Shown here piece by piece: positions 16,356 to 23,589 of a stretch of 42,120 bases of DNA (positions are counted from its first letter, which is position 1; each line of letters starts with the position of its first letter). The DNA comes from Thiopontia sp964344435 (GTDB lineage Bacteria > Pseudomonadota > Gammaproteobacteria > GCF-002020875). Both the position numbers and the translations under genes were made by a program. The stretch spans positions 1 to 42,120 of the forward strand of contig CAYFNH010000007.1 in NCBI GenBank assembly GCA_964344435.1. Direction: 5' to 3'. Below the pieces are notes generated by a model. It was not told where the DNA came from, did no database searches, and saw only the letters and a list, made by a program, of their open reading frames with translations.

Positions 16356-17300
16356 ATGGTTGAAAATATTACGATTGAGATGGCTGGCATTGTCACGCTT
16401 GCCTTGCTACTGGATCGGCTGCTGGGCGAAGTGGGTCGATTTCATCCGCTGGTAGGGTATGGTCGTATTGCCCACAAGGTGGAGCTGATACTGTTTCGGG
16501 GCCAACCTACAGCACCACCTCTCTGTGGTGTGATCGGCTGGGTGGCGATGGTTCTGCCAATCCTCTTTCTCGGGCTGTTGTTGATGCTGTTGCAGGGAGC
16601 GCCACGGTTTGCACTGGAAGTGGTTGTGCTCTATCTATTGGTGGGTGGTCGCAGCCTGACTCAGCACGCGGAGACGGTGTCACAGGCGCTGGAGGAGAAG
16701 GATCTGCCCAGGGCACGACAGGCGGTGGGGCAGATTGTCAGTCGACAAACCGAGCCACTGGATGAGGTGGGGGTGGCCAATGCCGCGACCGAATCGGTAT
16801 TGGAGAATGGCAGTGATGCGATCTTTGCGGCACTGTTCTGGTATCTGCTGCTGGGGCTGCCGGGCGCGCTACTCTATCGTGCCATCAACACCCTGGATGC
16901 GATGTGGGGCTATACCACGCCACGCTATATCGATTTTGGCTGGTTTGCTGCCAGGGTGGATGACTGGGCCAACTGGATACCGGCACGATTGACCGCTCTC
17001 AGCTATGCATTGCTGGGAAATGGAACCGATGCCATGCGCAGCTGGCGTGAACAGGCGGCGGCCTGCAAGAGCCCCAATGGTGGGGTGGTGATGGCGGCGG
17101 GTGCCGGGGCGTTGCAGATCGAGCTGGGTGGGGAGGCCTACTACAACGGCAGGCGTGAAGAGAAGCCGCAGCTCGGTTTCGGCCCCAGGGTGAAGGTAAA
17201 GGATATCGGGCGGGCCACCCGTCTGGTAGTACAGACCCAGTGGCTCTGGGTGGGGCTGTTGTGGGCAGCCGTGTTATTGCAGTGGATTGTGTATGGATAA
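16356..17300 (+). CDS. cbiB: Adenosylcobinamide-phosphate synthase (CbiB/CobD)
   Basis: The protein (314 residues from ATG 16356, or 306 from ATG 16380) is an integral membrane enzyme that joins adenosylcobyric acid with aminopropanol (phosphate). Typical blocks: LDRLLGEVGRFHPLVGYGRI, GGRSLTQHAETV, LPRARQAVGQIVSRQT, NAATESVLENGSDAI, YRAINTLDAMWGY and SPNGGVVMAAGAGAL. Open frame upstream of 16356 is antisense to cobQ and is not used. It overlaps the following cobD-like gene by 8 bases, consistent with a single operon cbiB-cobD-mak-trx. Confidence 0.94.
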   Translation: MVENITIEMAGIVTLALLLDRLLGEVGRFHPLVGYGRIAHKVELILFRGQPTAPPLCGVIGWVAMVLPILFLGLLLMLLQGAPRFALEVVVLYLLVGGRSLTQHAETVSQALEEKDLPRARQAVGQIVSRQTEPLDEVGVANAATESVLENGSDAIFAALFWYLLLGLPGALLYRAINTLDAMWGYTTPRYIDFGWFAARVDDWANWIPARLTALSYALLGNGTDAMRSWREQAAACKSPNGGVVMAAGAGALQIELGGEAYYNGRREEKPQLGFGPRVKVKDIGRATRLVVQTQWLWVGLLWAAVLLQWIVYG

Positions 17301-18300
17301 CAAGCCAGAACATGGTGGAGCCCGAGGGTACTGGGCCAGACAGTGTGGCCTGGCTGAAGCGCAGATTATGGATCTCTCTACCGGCATCAACCCCAACGGC
17401 TGGCCGGTACCCTCGCTGCCGGAGTCGGTTTGGCAGCGGTTGCCGGAGGAGAGTGAGTCCTTGATGCAGGCAGCGGCGGACTACTACGGGAGTGATGTGC
17501 TGTTGGCAGTCGCTGGATCTCAGGCGGCGCTACAGGCGCTACCGCGGCTGCGCCCGCACAGTCGGGTCGGTATTCTCAGTCCTGCCTACCAGGAGCATCT
17601 GCAGGGGTGGCAAGCGGCGGGCCATCAGGTGGTTGCGCTGGGTGTGGAAGAGATTGAGTCGGCACTGCCGACACTGGATGTGCTGGTGGTGGTCAACCCC
17701 AACAACCCTACCGGGGTACGCTTCTCCACGACAAAGCTACTCTACTGGCACCAGCAGCTGGCAGACCGAGATGGTTGGCTGGTGGTCGATGAGGCCTTTA
17801 TCGATACCACTCCGGAGCAGAGCCTCTGCCACCAAGGAGCGCTACGCAGTGGGTTGATCGTACTGCGTTCGATGGGCAAGTTTTTCGGGCTGGCGGGGAT
17901 GCGGGTCGGTTTTGTCCATGCCCTCCCCGAATTGTTGCAGCGGCTCAACACACTGCTTGGCCCGTGGGCAGTGAGCCACCCGGCACAGTGGGTGGCAGAG
18001 CAGGCGCTACGGGATCGTGCATGGCAACAGCAGACACGTGTTGCACTCACCCTGGCCGGTGAACGGTTACAGCAGCTGCTGGCCGATCATCACTTGAAGC
18101 CCGGCGGGGGTACCGCACTGTTCCAGTGGGTGCAGACGCCTGCTGCGGCCGAGTGGTTTCAACAGTTGCTGCAGCAGGGGGTGTTGGTGCGCCTGTTCCA
18201 GCAGCCTGCGGCACTCCGTTTTGGGCTGCCGGCCAGTGAGTCCGAGTGGGAACGGTTACAACAGGCTATACAGCAGTGTGCCTCGAAGGAGGTGGCATGA
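17293..18300 (+). CDS. cobD: Threonine-phosphate decarboxylase / CobC-type PLP aminotransferase-fold enzyme
   Basis: The 335-residue fold-type I PLP enzyme probably supplies aminopropanol phosphate by decarboxylating L-threonine phosphate, as in CobD/CobC. Visible motifs: HGG near the N-terminus, MDLSTGINPNGWP, VVNPNNPTGVRFS, VVDEAFID and LRSMGKFFGLAGMRVGF with the PLP-binding lysine. Position between cbiB and the end of the cluster supports this over a histidinol-phosphate aminotransferase, which has a similar fold. The ATG at 17293 overlaps the cbiB stop. Its own stop overlaps the next start as ATGA, preceded by AAGGAGGT. Note that the symbols cobC and cobD are swapped between Salmonella and Pseudomonas. 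Confidence 0.88.
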   Translation: MDNKPEHGGARGYWARQCGLAEAQIMDLSTGINPNGWPVPSLPESVWQRLPEESESLMQAAADYYGSDVLLAVAGSQAALQALPRLRPHSRVGILSPAYQEHLQGWQAAGHQVVALGVEEIESALPTLDVLVVVNPNNPTGVRFSTTKLLYWHQQLADRDGWLVVDEAFIDTTPEQSLCHQGALRSGLIVLRSMGKFFGLAGMRVGFVHALPELLQRLNTLLGPWAVSHPAQWVAEQALRDRAWQQQTRVALTLAGERLQQLLADHHLKPGGGTALFQWVQTPAAAEWFQQLLQQGVLVRLFQQPAALRFGLPASESEWERLQQAIQQCASKEVA

Positions 18301-19238
18301 ACCAAATGATTACCTGCCGTATTGGTATCGACCTGGGGGGCACCAAGATTGAGGCCATTGTGGTTGACCGCAGTGGCAAGGAGCTGCTGCGCCAACGGGT
18401 TGCCACGCCACAGTGGGACTATCCTGCCACGCTCAGGGCCATTGCCGGGCTGGTGGAAACGGTTGAACGTAGATCCGGCCTCTATGGCTCGGTTGGGGTG
18501 GGTATCCCCGGTACTCTCTCTCCGGCAACCGGTCTGGTGAAGAATGCCAACTCCACTGCGCTGATTGGCCATCCGCTCAATCGTGATCTGCAGGCAGTGC
18601 TGCAGCGGCCGGTGCGGCTGGCCAATGATGCCAACTGCTTTGCACTTTCTGAAGCCACCGATGGTGCGGCGGCAGGGGCCAGTAGTGTCTTTGGGGTGAT
18701 TTTGGGTACAGGAGTGGGCGGTGGTGCCGTTATCAATGGTAAGGTGGTGGTGGGTGCCAATGCCATTGGTGGAGAGTGGGGGCACAACCCACTACCGTGG
18801 CCACGAGTGGATGAGTTGCCGGGGCCGGACTGCTATTGTGGTAAAAAGGGGTGTATCGAGACATTTCTCTCTGGCCCCGGACTGCAAATGCGGTATTATG
18901 AAAGTACAGGGGTTGAGATCTCTGCTCAAGAGATCGTACTCCGTTCACAACAAGGAGAGCAGGATGCCATTGAGATCATGCAGCAATACGAAGATCGACT
19001 TGCGCGAGGGCTTGCAAGCGTGATCAATCTACTCGACCCGGAAGTAATCGTTCTTGGCGGTGGCCTCTCCAATATCGACCGCCTCTACCCTCACACCAGG
19101 AATCTCTGGGGTGAATATGTCTTCTCTGATGAGGTGCGTACCGAGCTGGTCAAGGCACAGTATGGGGACTCCAGTGGTGTGCGCGGTGCAGCCTGGCTCT
19201 GGTCTGATCAGGAGATCTGGGGAGAGCAGTCCCAGTGA
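18297..19238 (+). CDS. mak: ROK-family sugar kinase, fructokinase (Mak)-like
   Basis: The 313-residue protein carries the ROK phosphate loop GIDLGGTKIE, GVGIPGTLSP, VKNANSTALIGHPL, LANDANCFALSE and GEWGHNPLPWP. The zinc-type motif CYCGKKGCIETFLSGPG and the ending YGDSSGVRGAAWLW closely follow E. coli Mak (YajF), an ATP-dependent fructokinase with side activity on mannose and glucose. Hexokinase-type use of other sugars cannot be excluded. It overlaps the cobD stop as ATGA with a strong Shine-Dalgarno, so it is cotranscribed with cobalamin genes although no metabolic link is evident. Its own stop overlaps the next start as GTGA. Confidence 0.9.
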   Translation: MNQMITCRIGIDLGGTKIEAIVVDRSGKELLRQRVATPQWDYPATLRAIAGLVETVERRSGLYGSVGVGIPGTLSPATGLVKNANSTALIGHPLNRDLQAVLQRPVRLANDANCFALSEATDGAAAGASSVFGVILGTGVGGGAVINGKVVVGANAIGGEWGHNPLPWPRVDELPGPDCYCGKKGCIETFLSGPGLQMRYYESTGVEISAQEIVLRSQQGEQDAIEIMQQYEDRLARGLASVINLLDPEVIVLGGGLSNIDRLYPHTRNLWGEYVFSDEVRTELVKAQYGDSSGVRGAAWLWSDQEIWGEQSQ

Positions 19239-19570
19239 AGGGGCCTGAGCTGGAGAGCTTGGGCCAGCTCGACCAGCTTCTACAGGAACACACCGGTCTG
19301 CTGCTCTACTTCAGTACGCCACAGTGCAATGTCTGCAAGGTGTTGCGTCCCAAACTGACAGCACTATTCGAAGAGCACTATCCCGAAATCTGCCACTGCT
19401 ACGTTGATATCACGGTCGTACCAGAGATCTCCGGCCAGTACAGTGTGTTTGCGGTACCCACCATTCTCCTCTTTCTCGAGGGCAGGGAGTTTGTGCGCAA
19501 GTCACGCAACTTCAGCCCGGCAGGGTTGATCGAGGAGGTGCGCAGACCCTGGGAGATTCTCCACGCCTGA
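19235..19570 (+). CDS. Thioredoxin-fold protein with CNVC active site
   Basis: The 111-residue cytoplasmic protein starts at a GTG overlapping the kinase stop. The thioredoxin fold is visible as LLLYFSTPQCNVCKVLRPKL, DITVVPEISGQYSVFAVPTILLFLEG (with the cis-proline in VPT) and a C-terminal helix. The redox motif is CNVC instead of thioredoxin's CGPC, so the redox potential and partner probably differ. No signal peptide is present. It ends a four-gene overlapping run (cbiB-cobD-mak-trx-like). The next 115 bases carry the HU promoter. Confidence 0.85.
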   Translation: MKGPELESLGQLDQLLQEHTGLLLYFSTPQCNVCKVLRPKLTALFEEHYPEICHCYVDITVVPEISGQYSVFAVPTILLFLEGREFVRKSRNFSPAGLIEEVRRPWEILHA

Positions 19571-19618
19571 CTCGATTTCAGAGTCCCTTGTTGCCTGTTT
19601 TACATAACTATTAATCTA

Positions 19619-19647
19619 TTTGGTTTTATCCCCTTTTTTTGTATAGT
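19619..19647 (+). promoter_or_regulatory. Probable sigma70 promoter of the HU gene
   Basis: A -10-like TATAGT at 19642-19647 lies 17 bases after a weak -35-like TTTGGT at 19619-19624, in an AT-rich stretch about 40 bases before the HU start. The -10 is good and the -35 poor. It fits an abundant protein only if helped by the A/T-rich upstream sequence. Confidence 0.5.
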
Positions 19648-19685
19648 AGCCTCCGTTTTAATCCACAAATGATGAGGGAGTTTTG

Positions 19686-19961
19686 ATGAACAAAGGCGAT
19701 ATGATTACACTGGTCTCCACCAAGGCCGGGGTCTCCAAAAAAGAGACCAAAGATGTGGTGGATGCGATGCTGGAGCTGGTTGGGGATGTTCTGAAAGAGG
19801 GGGAGACCCTGCAGATTGCCGGGTTTGGCACCTTCCGGGTATCCGAGCGAGCGGCTCGTCAGGGGCGCAACCCAAAGACCGGTGAGACCATCCAGATCGC
19901 TGCCTCACGCTCTCCCTCCTTCAAGCCCGGCAAGACCCTCAAGGACAAGGTCAACGGGTAA
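19686..19961 (+). CDS. HU-family DNA-binding protein
   Basis: The 91-residue nucleoid protein has the HU/IHF fold: MNKGDMITLVSTKAGVSKKETKDVVDAML (helical body), GFGTFRVSERAARQGRNPKTGE (beta-arm with the DNA-bending proline region) and a SPSFKPGKTLKDKVN tail. It binds DNA as a dimer and bends it with little sequence specificity. The features resemble HU more than IhfA/IhfB, but I cannot assign alpha or beta. The ATG at 19686 is preceded by GAGGGAG. It is followed by a convergent small gene nine bases after the stop, with no obvious terminator. Confidence 0.93.
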   Translation: MNKGDMITLVSTKAGVSKKETKDVVDAMLELVGDVLKEGETLQIAGFGTFRVSERAARQGRNPKTGETIQIAASRSPSFKPGKTLKDKVNG

Positions 19962-19969
19962 TCTGAAAG

Positions 19970-20191
19970 CTACCGAGTAGCCAATAACTCCACCGCCTGC
20001 TCCCGTTCACTGCCATAGAGCCGCCCCAGTAGTTGTTGAAGGGTTTGCAGATTGTTGACCTCGATGGGGTGGTGACGTTGAATCAGTTGTAGCAGTTGCA
20101 GGCGGTTGGCACTCCCCTCCAGCAGGATCTCCATGCCTCTTTGCAGGGTAAAGCGGTGGTTCTGCCAGGCACGGCATTGAAACGATCCCAT
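19970..20191 (-). CDS. Small hypothetical protein after the Crp/Fnr gene
   Basis: I do not recognise this 73-residue protein. It lies 18 bases after the Crp/Fnr-like gene on the same strand, so it is probably cotranscribed with it. It is Leu/Gln-rich and mostly helical in appearance (NRLQLLQLIQRHHPIEVNNLQTLQQLLGRLYGSERE), with no membrane segment or signal peptide. The start is weak (no Shine-Dalgarno), and an internal ATG at 20134 would give 54 residues. It may be a real small gene or chance. Confidence 0.45.
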   Translation of the reverse strand: MGSFQCRAWQNHRFTLQRGMEILLEGSANRLQLLQLIQRHHPIEVNNLQTLQQLLGRLYGSEREQAVELLATR

Positions 20192-20209
20192 AGTAAAATG
20201 GTTGGTGTA

Positions 20210-20941
20210 CTACTGTACCACTGACTCACGCAAGCGCTTGAGATCGGTCACCTGAATGCGATTGCCATGTACGGTGATCATCTCCTCGGCCCTCATTTTG
20301 CCGAGCAGGCGGGAAAAGGTCTCACGCTGGATCGAGAGCAGGGAGGCGATGGTGGATTTGGCAGTGGGCAGTTGCAGGGTACACTCCTTACCGGATTCGC
20401 AGCCCTGAGCCGATGAGTTGCAGCAGTGTTTGTTGGCGCACTCTATTTGCGAGAAGATGTACCGGGTCAGGCGATGGCGTGCATCTGCCAGTGTCAGGTG
20501 CCCAATCTCCGCAGCCTGCTGCTGAATCTTCTGTCCCAGGGTTTGCATCAGTGGCAGGGTGGAGACGGGGCTCTGTTGCAGCAGCTTGAGATATTGTGCA
20601 CTGTTGAACTCGAACAGTTCACACTCTTCCAGCAGTTCACAGTCACAGTAGTGGTGCGGGCTCTCTTCGGTAAACATCGGAATCTCAGCCAGTGCCATAC
20701 CGGGACGGATCAGATCCAGGGTCTTTTCACTACCATTGGGGGCACTGAGAAAAAGCTTCGCACAGCCTCTGCGGATGATGTAGAAACAGTCTGCCGGATC
20801 CCCCTTGCGAAACAGGGTGTGGCCGAGTTCATAACGAACCAGTCGACCATGGCGAAATATCTGGTCGAGCATGGCTTCTTCAAAGATGGAGAAGAGTTTT
20901 GAGCGTCGAACCTCATTCTTGTAGATCGGGAGTAGAGACAT
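20210..20941 (-). CDS. Crp/Fnr-family transcription regulator (DNR-like) with cysteine-rich insert
   Basis: The 243-residue protein has an N-terminal cNMP-binding-like domain (about 15-130), a dimerisation helix (LADARHRLTRYIFSQI) and a C-terminal winged HTH (TIASLLSIQRETFSRLLGKMR), as in FNR/DNR regulators. FNR's N-terminal Fe-S cysteines are missing. Instead, between dimer helix and HTH there is a cluster C168, C173, C174, C181 and C187 with nearby H172, plus C99, C101 and C107 in the sensor domain. By family it would respond to oxygen, NO or redox conditions. A perfect FNR box lies about 120 bases upstream, suggesting control by FNR/ANR or by itself. Confidence 0.9.
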   Translation of the reverse strand: MSLLPIYKNEVRRSKLFSIFEEAMLDQIFRHGRLVRYELGHTLFRKGDPADCFYIIRRGCAKLFLSAPNGSEKTLDLIRPGMALAEIPMFTEESPHHYCDCELLEECELFEFNSAQYLKLLQQSPVSTLPLMQTLGQKIQQQAAEIGHLTLADARHRLTRYIFSQIECANKHCCNSSAQGCESGKECTLQLPTAKSTIASLLSIQRETFSRLLGKMRAEEMITVHGNRIQVTDLKRLRESVVQ

Positions 20942-21028
20942 AAGATTGTGCTATATCCATCTAAGGGAATTCGTCCAAGGGACAAGCATTGTTCAGCGTG
21001 GTGAGAGGTGAATCAATACCTCGACCGA

Positions 21029-21072
21029 ATCATGTTGGGCCGGAGCTTTTGTAACCAATTGATGTAAATCAA
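21029..21072 (-). promoter_or_regulatory. Perfect FNR/ANR box and candidate promoter of the Crp/Fnr gene
   Basis: TTGATGTAAATCAA at 21059-21072 matches the consensus TTGAT-N4-ATCAA exactly. On the minus strand a -10-like CATGAT lies at 21034-21029, so the box centre (21065.5) would be about 42 bases before the transcription start. That is the spacing of a class II FNR-activated promoter. The transcription start is inferred. The regulated gene is the Crp/Fnr homologue starting at 20941. Confidence 0.72.
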
Positions 21073-21146
21073 ATGGGCAGGATTATTTTTTTTGCAATAG
21101 GTGAAAAAACAGACGGATGACTCCCAGCCATGGTGCTGCAGAGCAA

Positions 21147-21830
21147 CTATTGCGCAAGATCCCGGTAACGTCTGGCAATGGTTCGAAAGCTGTTGAGAGA
21201 GAGCTGACGTATCGAGGGGCGCAGACGCATCGCCGGCATCATGGTGTTGGAGTTGAAGTGGCGTAACACATCGTTGATGAAACAGAGTGCGGCAGGGTTG
21301 CCGACAGCCGTTGCGACTCTTTGCAACCCCTCCTCCACCTCAACGACATAGGCCTTGTACAGATCCAGCAGCAGGCTGTCACGGATCAGATCCTGCCACC
21401 CCTTGCGGGCCTGACGAACCTTTTTCTTACCACCGGTTCTCCGCTGCCGGCCTGCCGGAGAGCGGGTATTGGCATATTGGCGGTAGATGACCGATTGTCT
21501 GCCTGAAGAGTTGATCGGTGGCGTCGTATGGTAGTAGACCGGAGTCGGTTGTGAGAGCTGGCTGTGTTCGTGGTTGCTGGAGGGGAAGCAGTCGTTGTGG
21601 ATCAGGGTCTCCAGATTGATGATGGTACGGTTGAGGGACTGGCTGAAAGAGTCGTGTTGCACCTTCTGGGTGAGGATGTTGGCCTGCAGATGAGAGATCT
21701 GCGGGAATTTGCGGTTACTCTCGTTGTAGGTCAATATCAGCTCTTTCAACCAGTTGGCGACCGGGCTGGTCTGGGGAAAACCGTACTCGTGCTTGATCTC
21801 TCGCAGCGATTTGAGTGGGATGGTATTCAT
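21147..21830 (-). CDS. Hypothetical protein, possible two-domain helical protein
   Basis: I do not recognise this 227-residue protein (from ATG 21830; a TTG at 21887 would add 19 residues). An N-terminal helical part (about 1-85) is followed by a polar, Pro/Ser/His-rich linker (about 85-125) and a very basic stretch (RSPAGRQRRTGGKKKVRQARKG). A helical C-terminal half includes a conserved-looking run (RDSLLLDLYKAYVVEVEEGL). There is no signal peptide or membrane segment. The basic linker could touch nucleic acid, but that is speculation. It follows another unknown gene on the same strand by 66 bases, so they may form a pair. Confidence 0.6.
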   Translation of the reverse strand: MNTIPLKSLREIKHEYGFPQTSPVANWLKELILTYNESNRKFPQISHLQANILTQKVQHDSFSQSLNRTIINLETLIHNDCFPSSNHEHSQLSQPTPVYYHTTPPINSSGRQSVIYRQYANTRSPAGRQRRTGGKKKVRQARKGWQDLIRDSLLLDLYKAYVVEVEEGLQRVATAVGNPAALCFINDVLRHFNSNTMMPAMRLRPSIRQLSLNSFRTIARRYRDLAQ

Positions 21831-21896
21831 GAGATGCAATAACAGTAGTGTGTTTGAAGGTGGAGAGAAAATCTTCCACTTGCCCAACTACTGTAG

Positions 21897-22181
21897 TCAC
21901 GAATGGGCGTCAATCAATCCCAGTTTTCGGAAAACTGCGACCCATTTCGGCTCTGTGGGTTGAGCCATCTGAACCGGTTGTGATCCAGGGTAGAGATAGG
22001 GTTGCGCGGCCTGACTGAAGTGAACCGAAACCCCATACTGCTGCAGCCGTTGAGCCAGTGTATCTGAAACTTGTGGTGATGGTTGTGGCTCTGGTGTACG
22101 AGAAGATTGAAGTGCCTGCAGCTGCTGGTAGAGCCGGCTACGAGCCATCGAAGATTGGGTAATGGTGGTCAGGGTCATCAT
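21897..22181 (-). CDS. Small hypothetical protein, possible partner of the 227-residue protein
   Basis: This 94-residue protein is not recognised. It is Gln/Ser/Pro-rich in the middle (LQSSRTPEPQPSPQVSDTLAQRLQQYGVSVHF) and ends with a more hydrophobic segment (PKWVAVFRKLGLIDAHS). It lacks a signal peptide and membrane helices. Two adjacent ATGs (22181 and 22178) could start it, with only a weak ribosome site. It lies on the same strand as the following hypothetical gene. The 173 bases before it to the CBS gene hold a small GGCCC/GGGCC hairpin and a dyad GTAACT-TG-AGTTAC at 22276-22289. Confidence 0.5.
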   Translation of the reverse strand: MMTLTTITQSSMARSRLYQQLQALQSSRTPEPQPSPQVSDTLAQRLQQYGVSVHFSQAAQPYLYPGSQPVQMAQPTEPKWVAVFRKLGLIDAHS

Positions 22182-22354
22182 TGCAGGGTTCTCTCTTGAT
22201 CTATTAACGGCATATTGAGAGAAAAATTAAGGAATTTCTTAGATGTATTGGCCCAGATAATCGCAACGGGCCGGAGTAACTTGAGTTACAGTCATTGCTT
22301 GCGATATGCTTAACGATCCCTTCTGGATCTCCCTTCCCCTTCGAAAACATTGAG

Positions 22355-22786
22355 ATGCAAGCCAGAGATTTAATGACAAGATTCCCGGTTACCATTGGTA
22401 TGGACCATGCCTTATGGGAGATTCGGGATATTTTTTCAAAAACCAATTTCCACCATATCCTGGTGGTTGATAATCATGGCAAGCTCTATGGGGTGATCTC
22501 GGATAGAGATTTACTGAAAGGGCTGAGCCACCGCCTGGGAACAGCGGCAGAAACGGATGCCGACCGTGCCACGTTACATAAAAAAGCGCATCAGGTGATG
22601 AGCCGAAATCCCGTTACCGTACATGAGAAAGAGTCCTTTATTACGGTGGTCAATATTTTTGAAAAGCGCAGGTTCTCCTGTGTGCCTGTGGTCGAGCCGA
22701 ATGATGAGCCAGTTGGAATCATCACAGTGAGAGACATCATCCACTTTCTCAGTGAGCGCTTTACAATAGGGAAGCGTCCCCTGTAA
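22355..22786 (+). CDS. CBS-domain pair protein
   Basis: The 143-residue protein contains two tandem CBS domains (about 1-60 and 78-138). The repeats are recognisable as MQARDLMTRFPVTIGM...HHILVVDNHGKLYGVISDRDLLKG and VMSRNPVTVHEKESF...FSCVPVVEPNDEPVGIITVRDII. Such stand-alone Bateman modules bind adenine nucleotides and usually regulate a partner, but none is evident here. The ATG at 22355 begins the first domain exactly. The open frame upstream starts only at a TTG, so I excluded it. It is convergent with the FecR-like gene, 27 bases apart. Confidence 0.85.
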   Translation: MQARDLMTRFPVTIGMDHALWEIRDIFSKTNFHHILVVDNHGKLYGVISDRDLLKGLSHRLGTAAETDADRATLHKKAHQVMSRNPVTVHEKESFITVVNIFEKRRFSCVPVVEPNDEPVGIITVRDIIHFLSERFTIGKRPL

Positions 22787-22813
22787 TAGCCTGGGGGTAA
22801 CTTCGGGGGTTCC

Positions 22814-23485
22814 TTAATAGTCCCACTCGTCCAGCTGGCCAACAAAGTCGGGCTCGCGTCCGACCAGTGCCTCCAGCAGAATGAGTTCATCATCGGTGTG
22901 GTTGATGGCAGACATCGGCTCCATCAGCTCTCCGCTTGGGTAAATGTTGAAGGGAGAGTCGTGGTGGATGGTGTCGACCTGCATCAGCAGCTCACCGGTG
23001 ATGGCAGAGTGGATGTCTCCCTTGCCGTAGCAGAGGCAGATATAGCTTTTGTCGGGGTAGGACTCGATATAACAGCCGGTACCACGAATCCCCAGTTCTG
23101 CTACCGGAGTGCGCAGGGTGACTCTGCCAGGGGTAAAGACCGATAGTAGGGCACCTTCGACCAGCTTGATTTGATCCGGTTTACTGTTGCCCTCAAAAAA
23201 CGCTACCTGGCTCCGTTCACGTAGCAGAAAGGCATTTCGCCCCCGGATAAAGATGGCCCTGCTGCTGCTCTCGGTCTGCAACTGTGCGCCATCGGGCACC
23301 GGATCACCAGCAGAAACGGGGACTCCATTGAGTGTAACCGTGCCCTCCGCGGTATGAATGCCTTCGGAGAGGGCAGGGGCGGGTGCCTTTGAGGGGGGGT
23401 AGCGGCTGCAGCTTGTCGCCAACAGGGGGATTATGGCGGCACGCAGCAGGGCGATACGGCGTGAGTATGAGAAGGGGTAGGTCAT
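22814..23485 (-). CDS. Exported FecR-domain protein
   Basis: The 223-residue protein starts with a signal (MTYPFSYSRRIALLRAAIIPLLATSC). It contains a twin-arginine SRRIALL and also a lipobox-like ATSC, so it could be a Tat substrate or a lipoprotein. A FecR-type domain follows (about 40-150): LNGVPVSAGDPVPDGAQLQTESSSRAIF, VALRTPVAELGIRGTG-like wording, then a cysteine-containing YIESYPDKSYICLCYGKG. Classical FecR transmits TonB-receptor signals to an ECF sigma factor. No sigma factor or receptor is next to it and it has no cytoplasmic domain, so it is more likely a stand-alone periplasmic FecR-fold protein. The C-terminal third is acidic. Confidence 0.75.
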   Translation of the reverse strand: MTYPFSYSRRIALLRAAIIPLLATSCSRYPPSKAPAPALSEGIHTAEGTVTLNGVPVSAGDPVPDGAQLQTESSSRAIFIRGRNAFLLRERSQVAFFEGNSKPDQIKLVEGALLSVFTPGRVTLRTPVAELGIRGTGCYIESYPDKSYICLCYGKGDIHSAITGELLMQVDTIHHDSPFNIYPSGELMEPMSAINHTDDELILLEALVGREPDFVGQLDEWDY

Positions 23486-23487
23486 GG

Positions 23488-23552
23488 AGGTCAATATACG
23501 CACTCGTTGAGTGAAATACTATCAAACGGTTGACCTGATCCGGGATTGACCT
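23488..23552. promoter_or_regulatory. Three copies of TTGACCT in the divergent promoter region
   Basis: TTGACCT occurs at 23530-23536 and 23546-23552, 16 bases apart, and its reverse complement AGGTCAA occurs at 23488-23494, between the divergent FecR-like and holin-like genes. The direct pair may be an operator or alternative -35 elements. No matching -10 is obvious. Confidence 0.35.
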
Positions 23553-23589
23553 ACAGTGAGGTTAGATGGATTTCATGAGGAGCTGTGAG

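Noticed and set aside
22274..22286. 13-base match GAGTAACTTGAGT, repeated at 39833-39845
   Set aside because: Chance matches of this length are expected several times in a window of this size.
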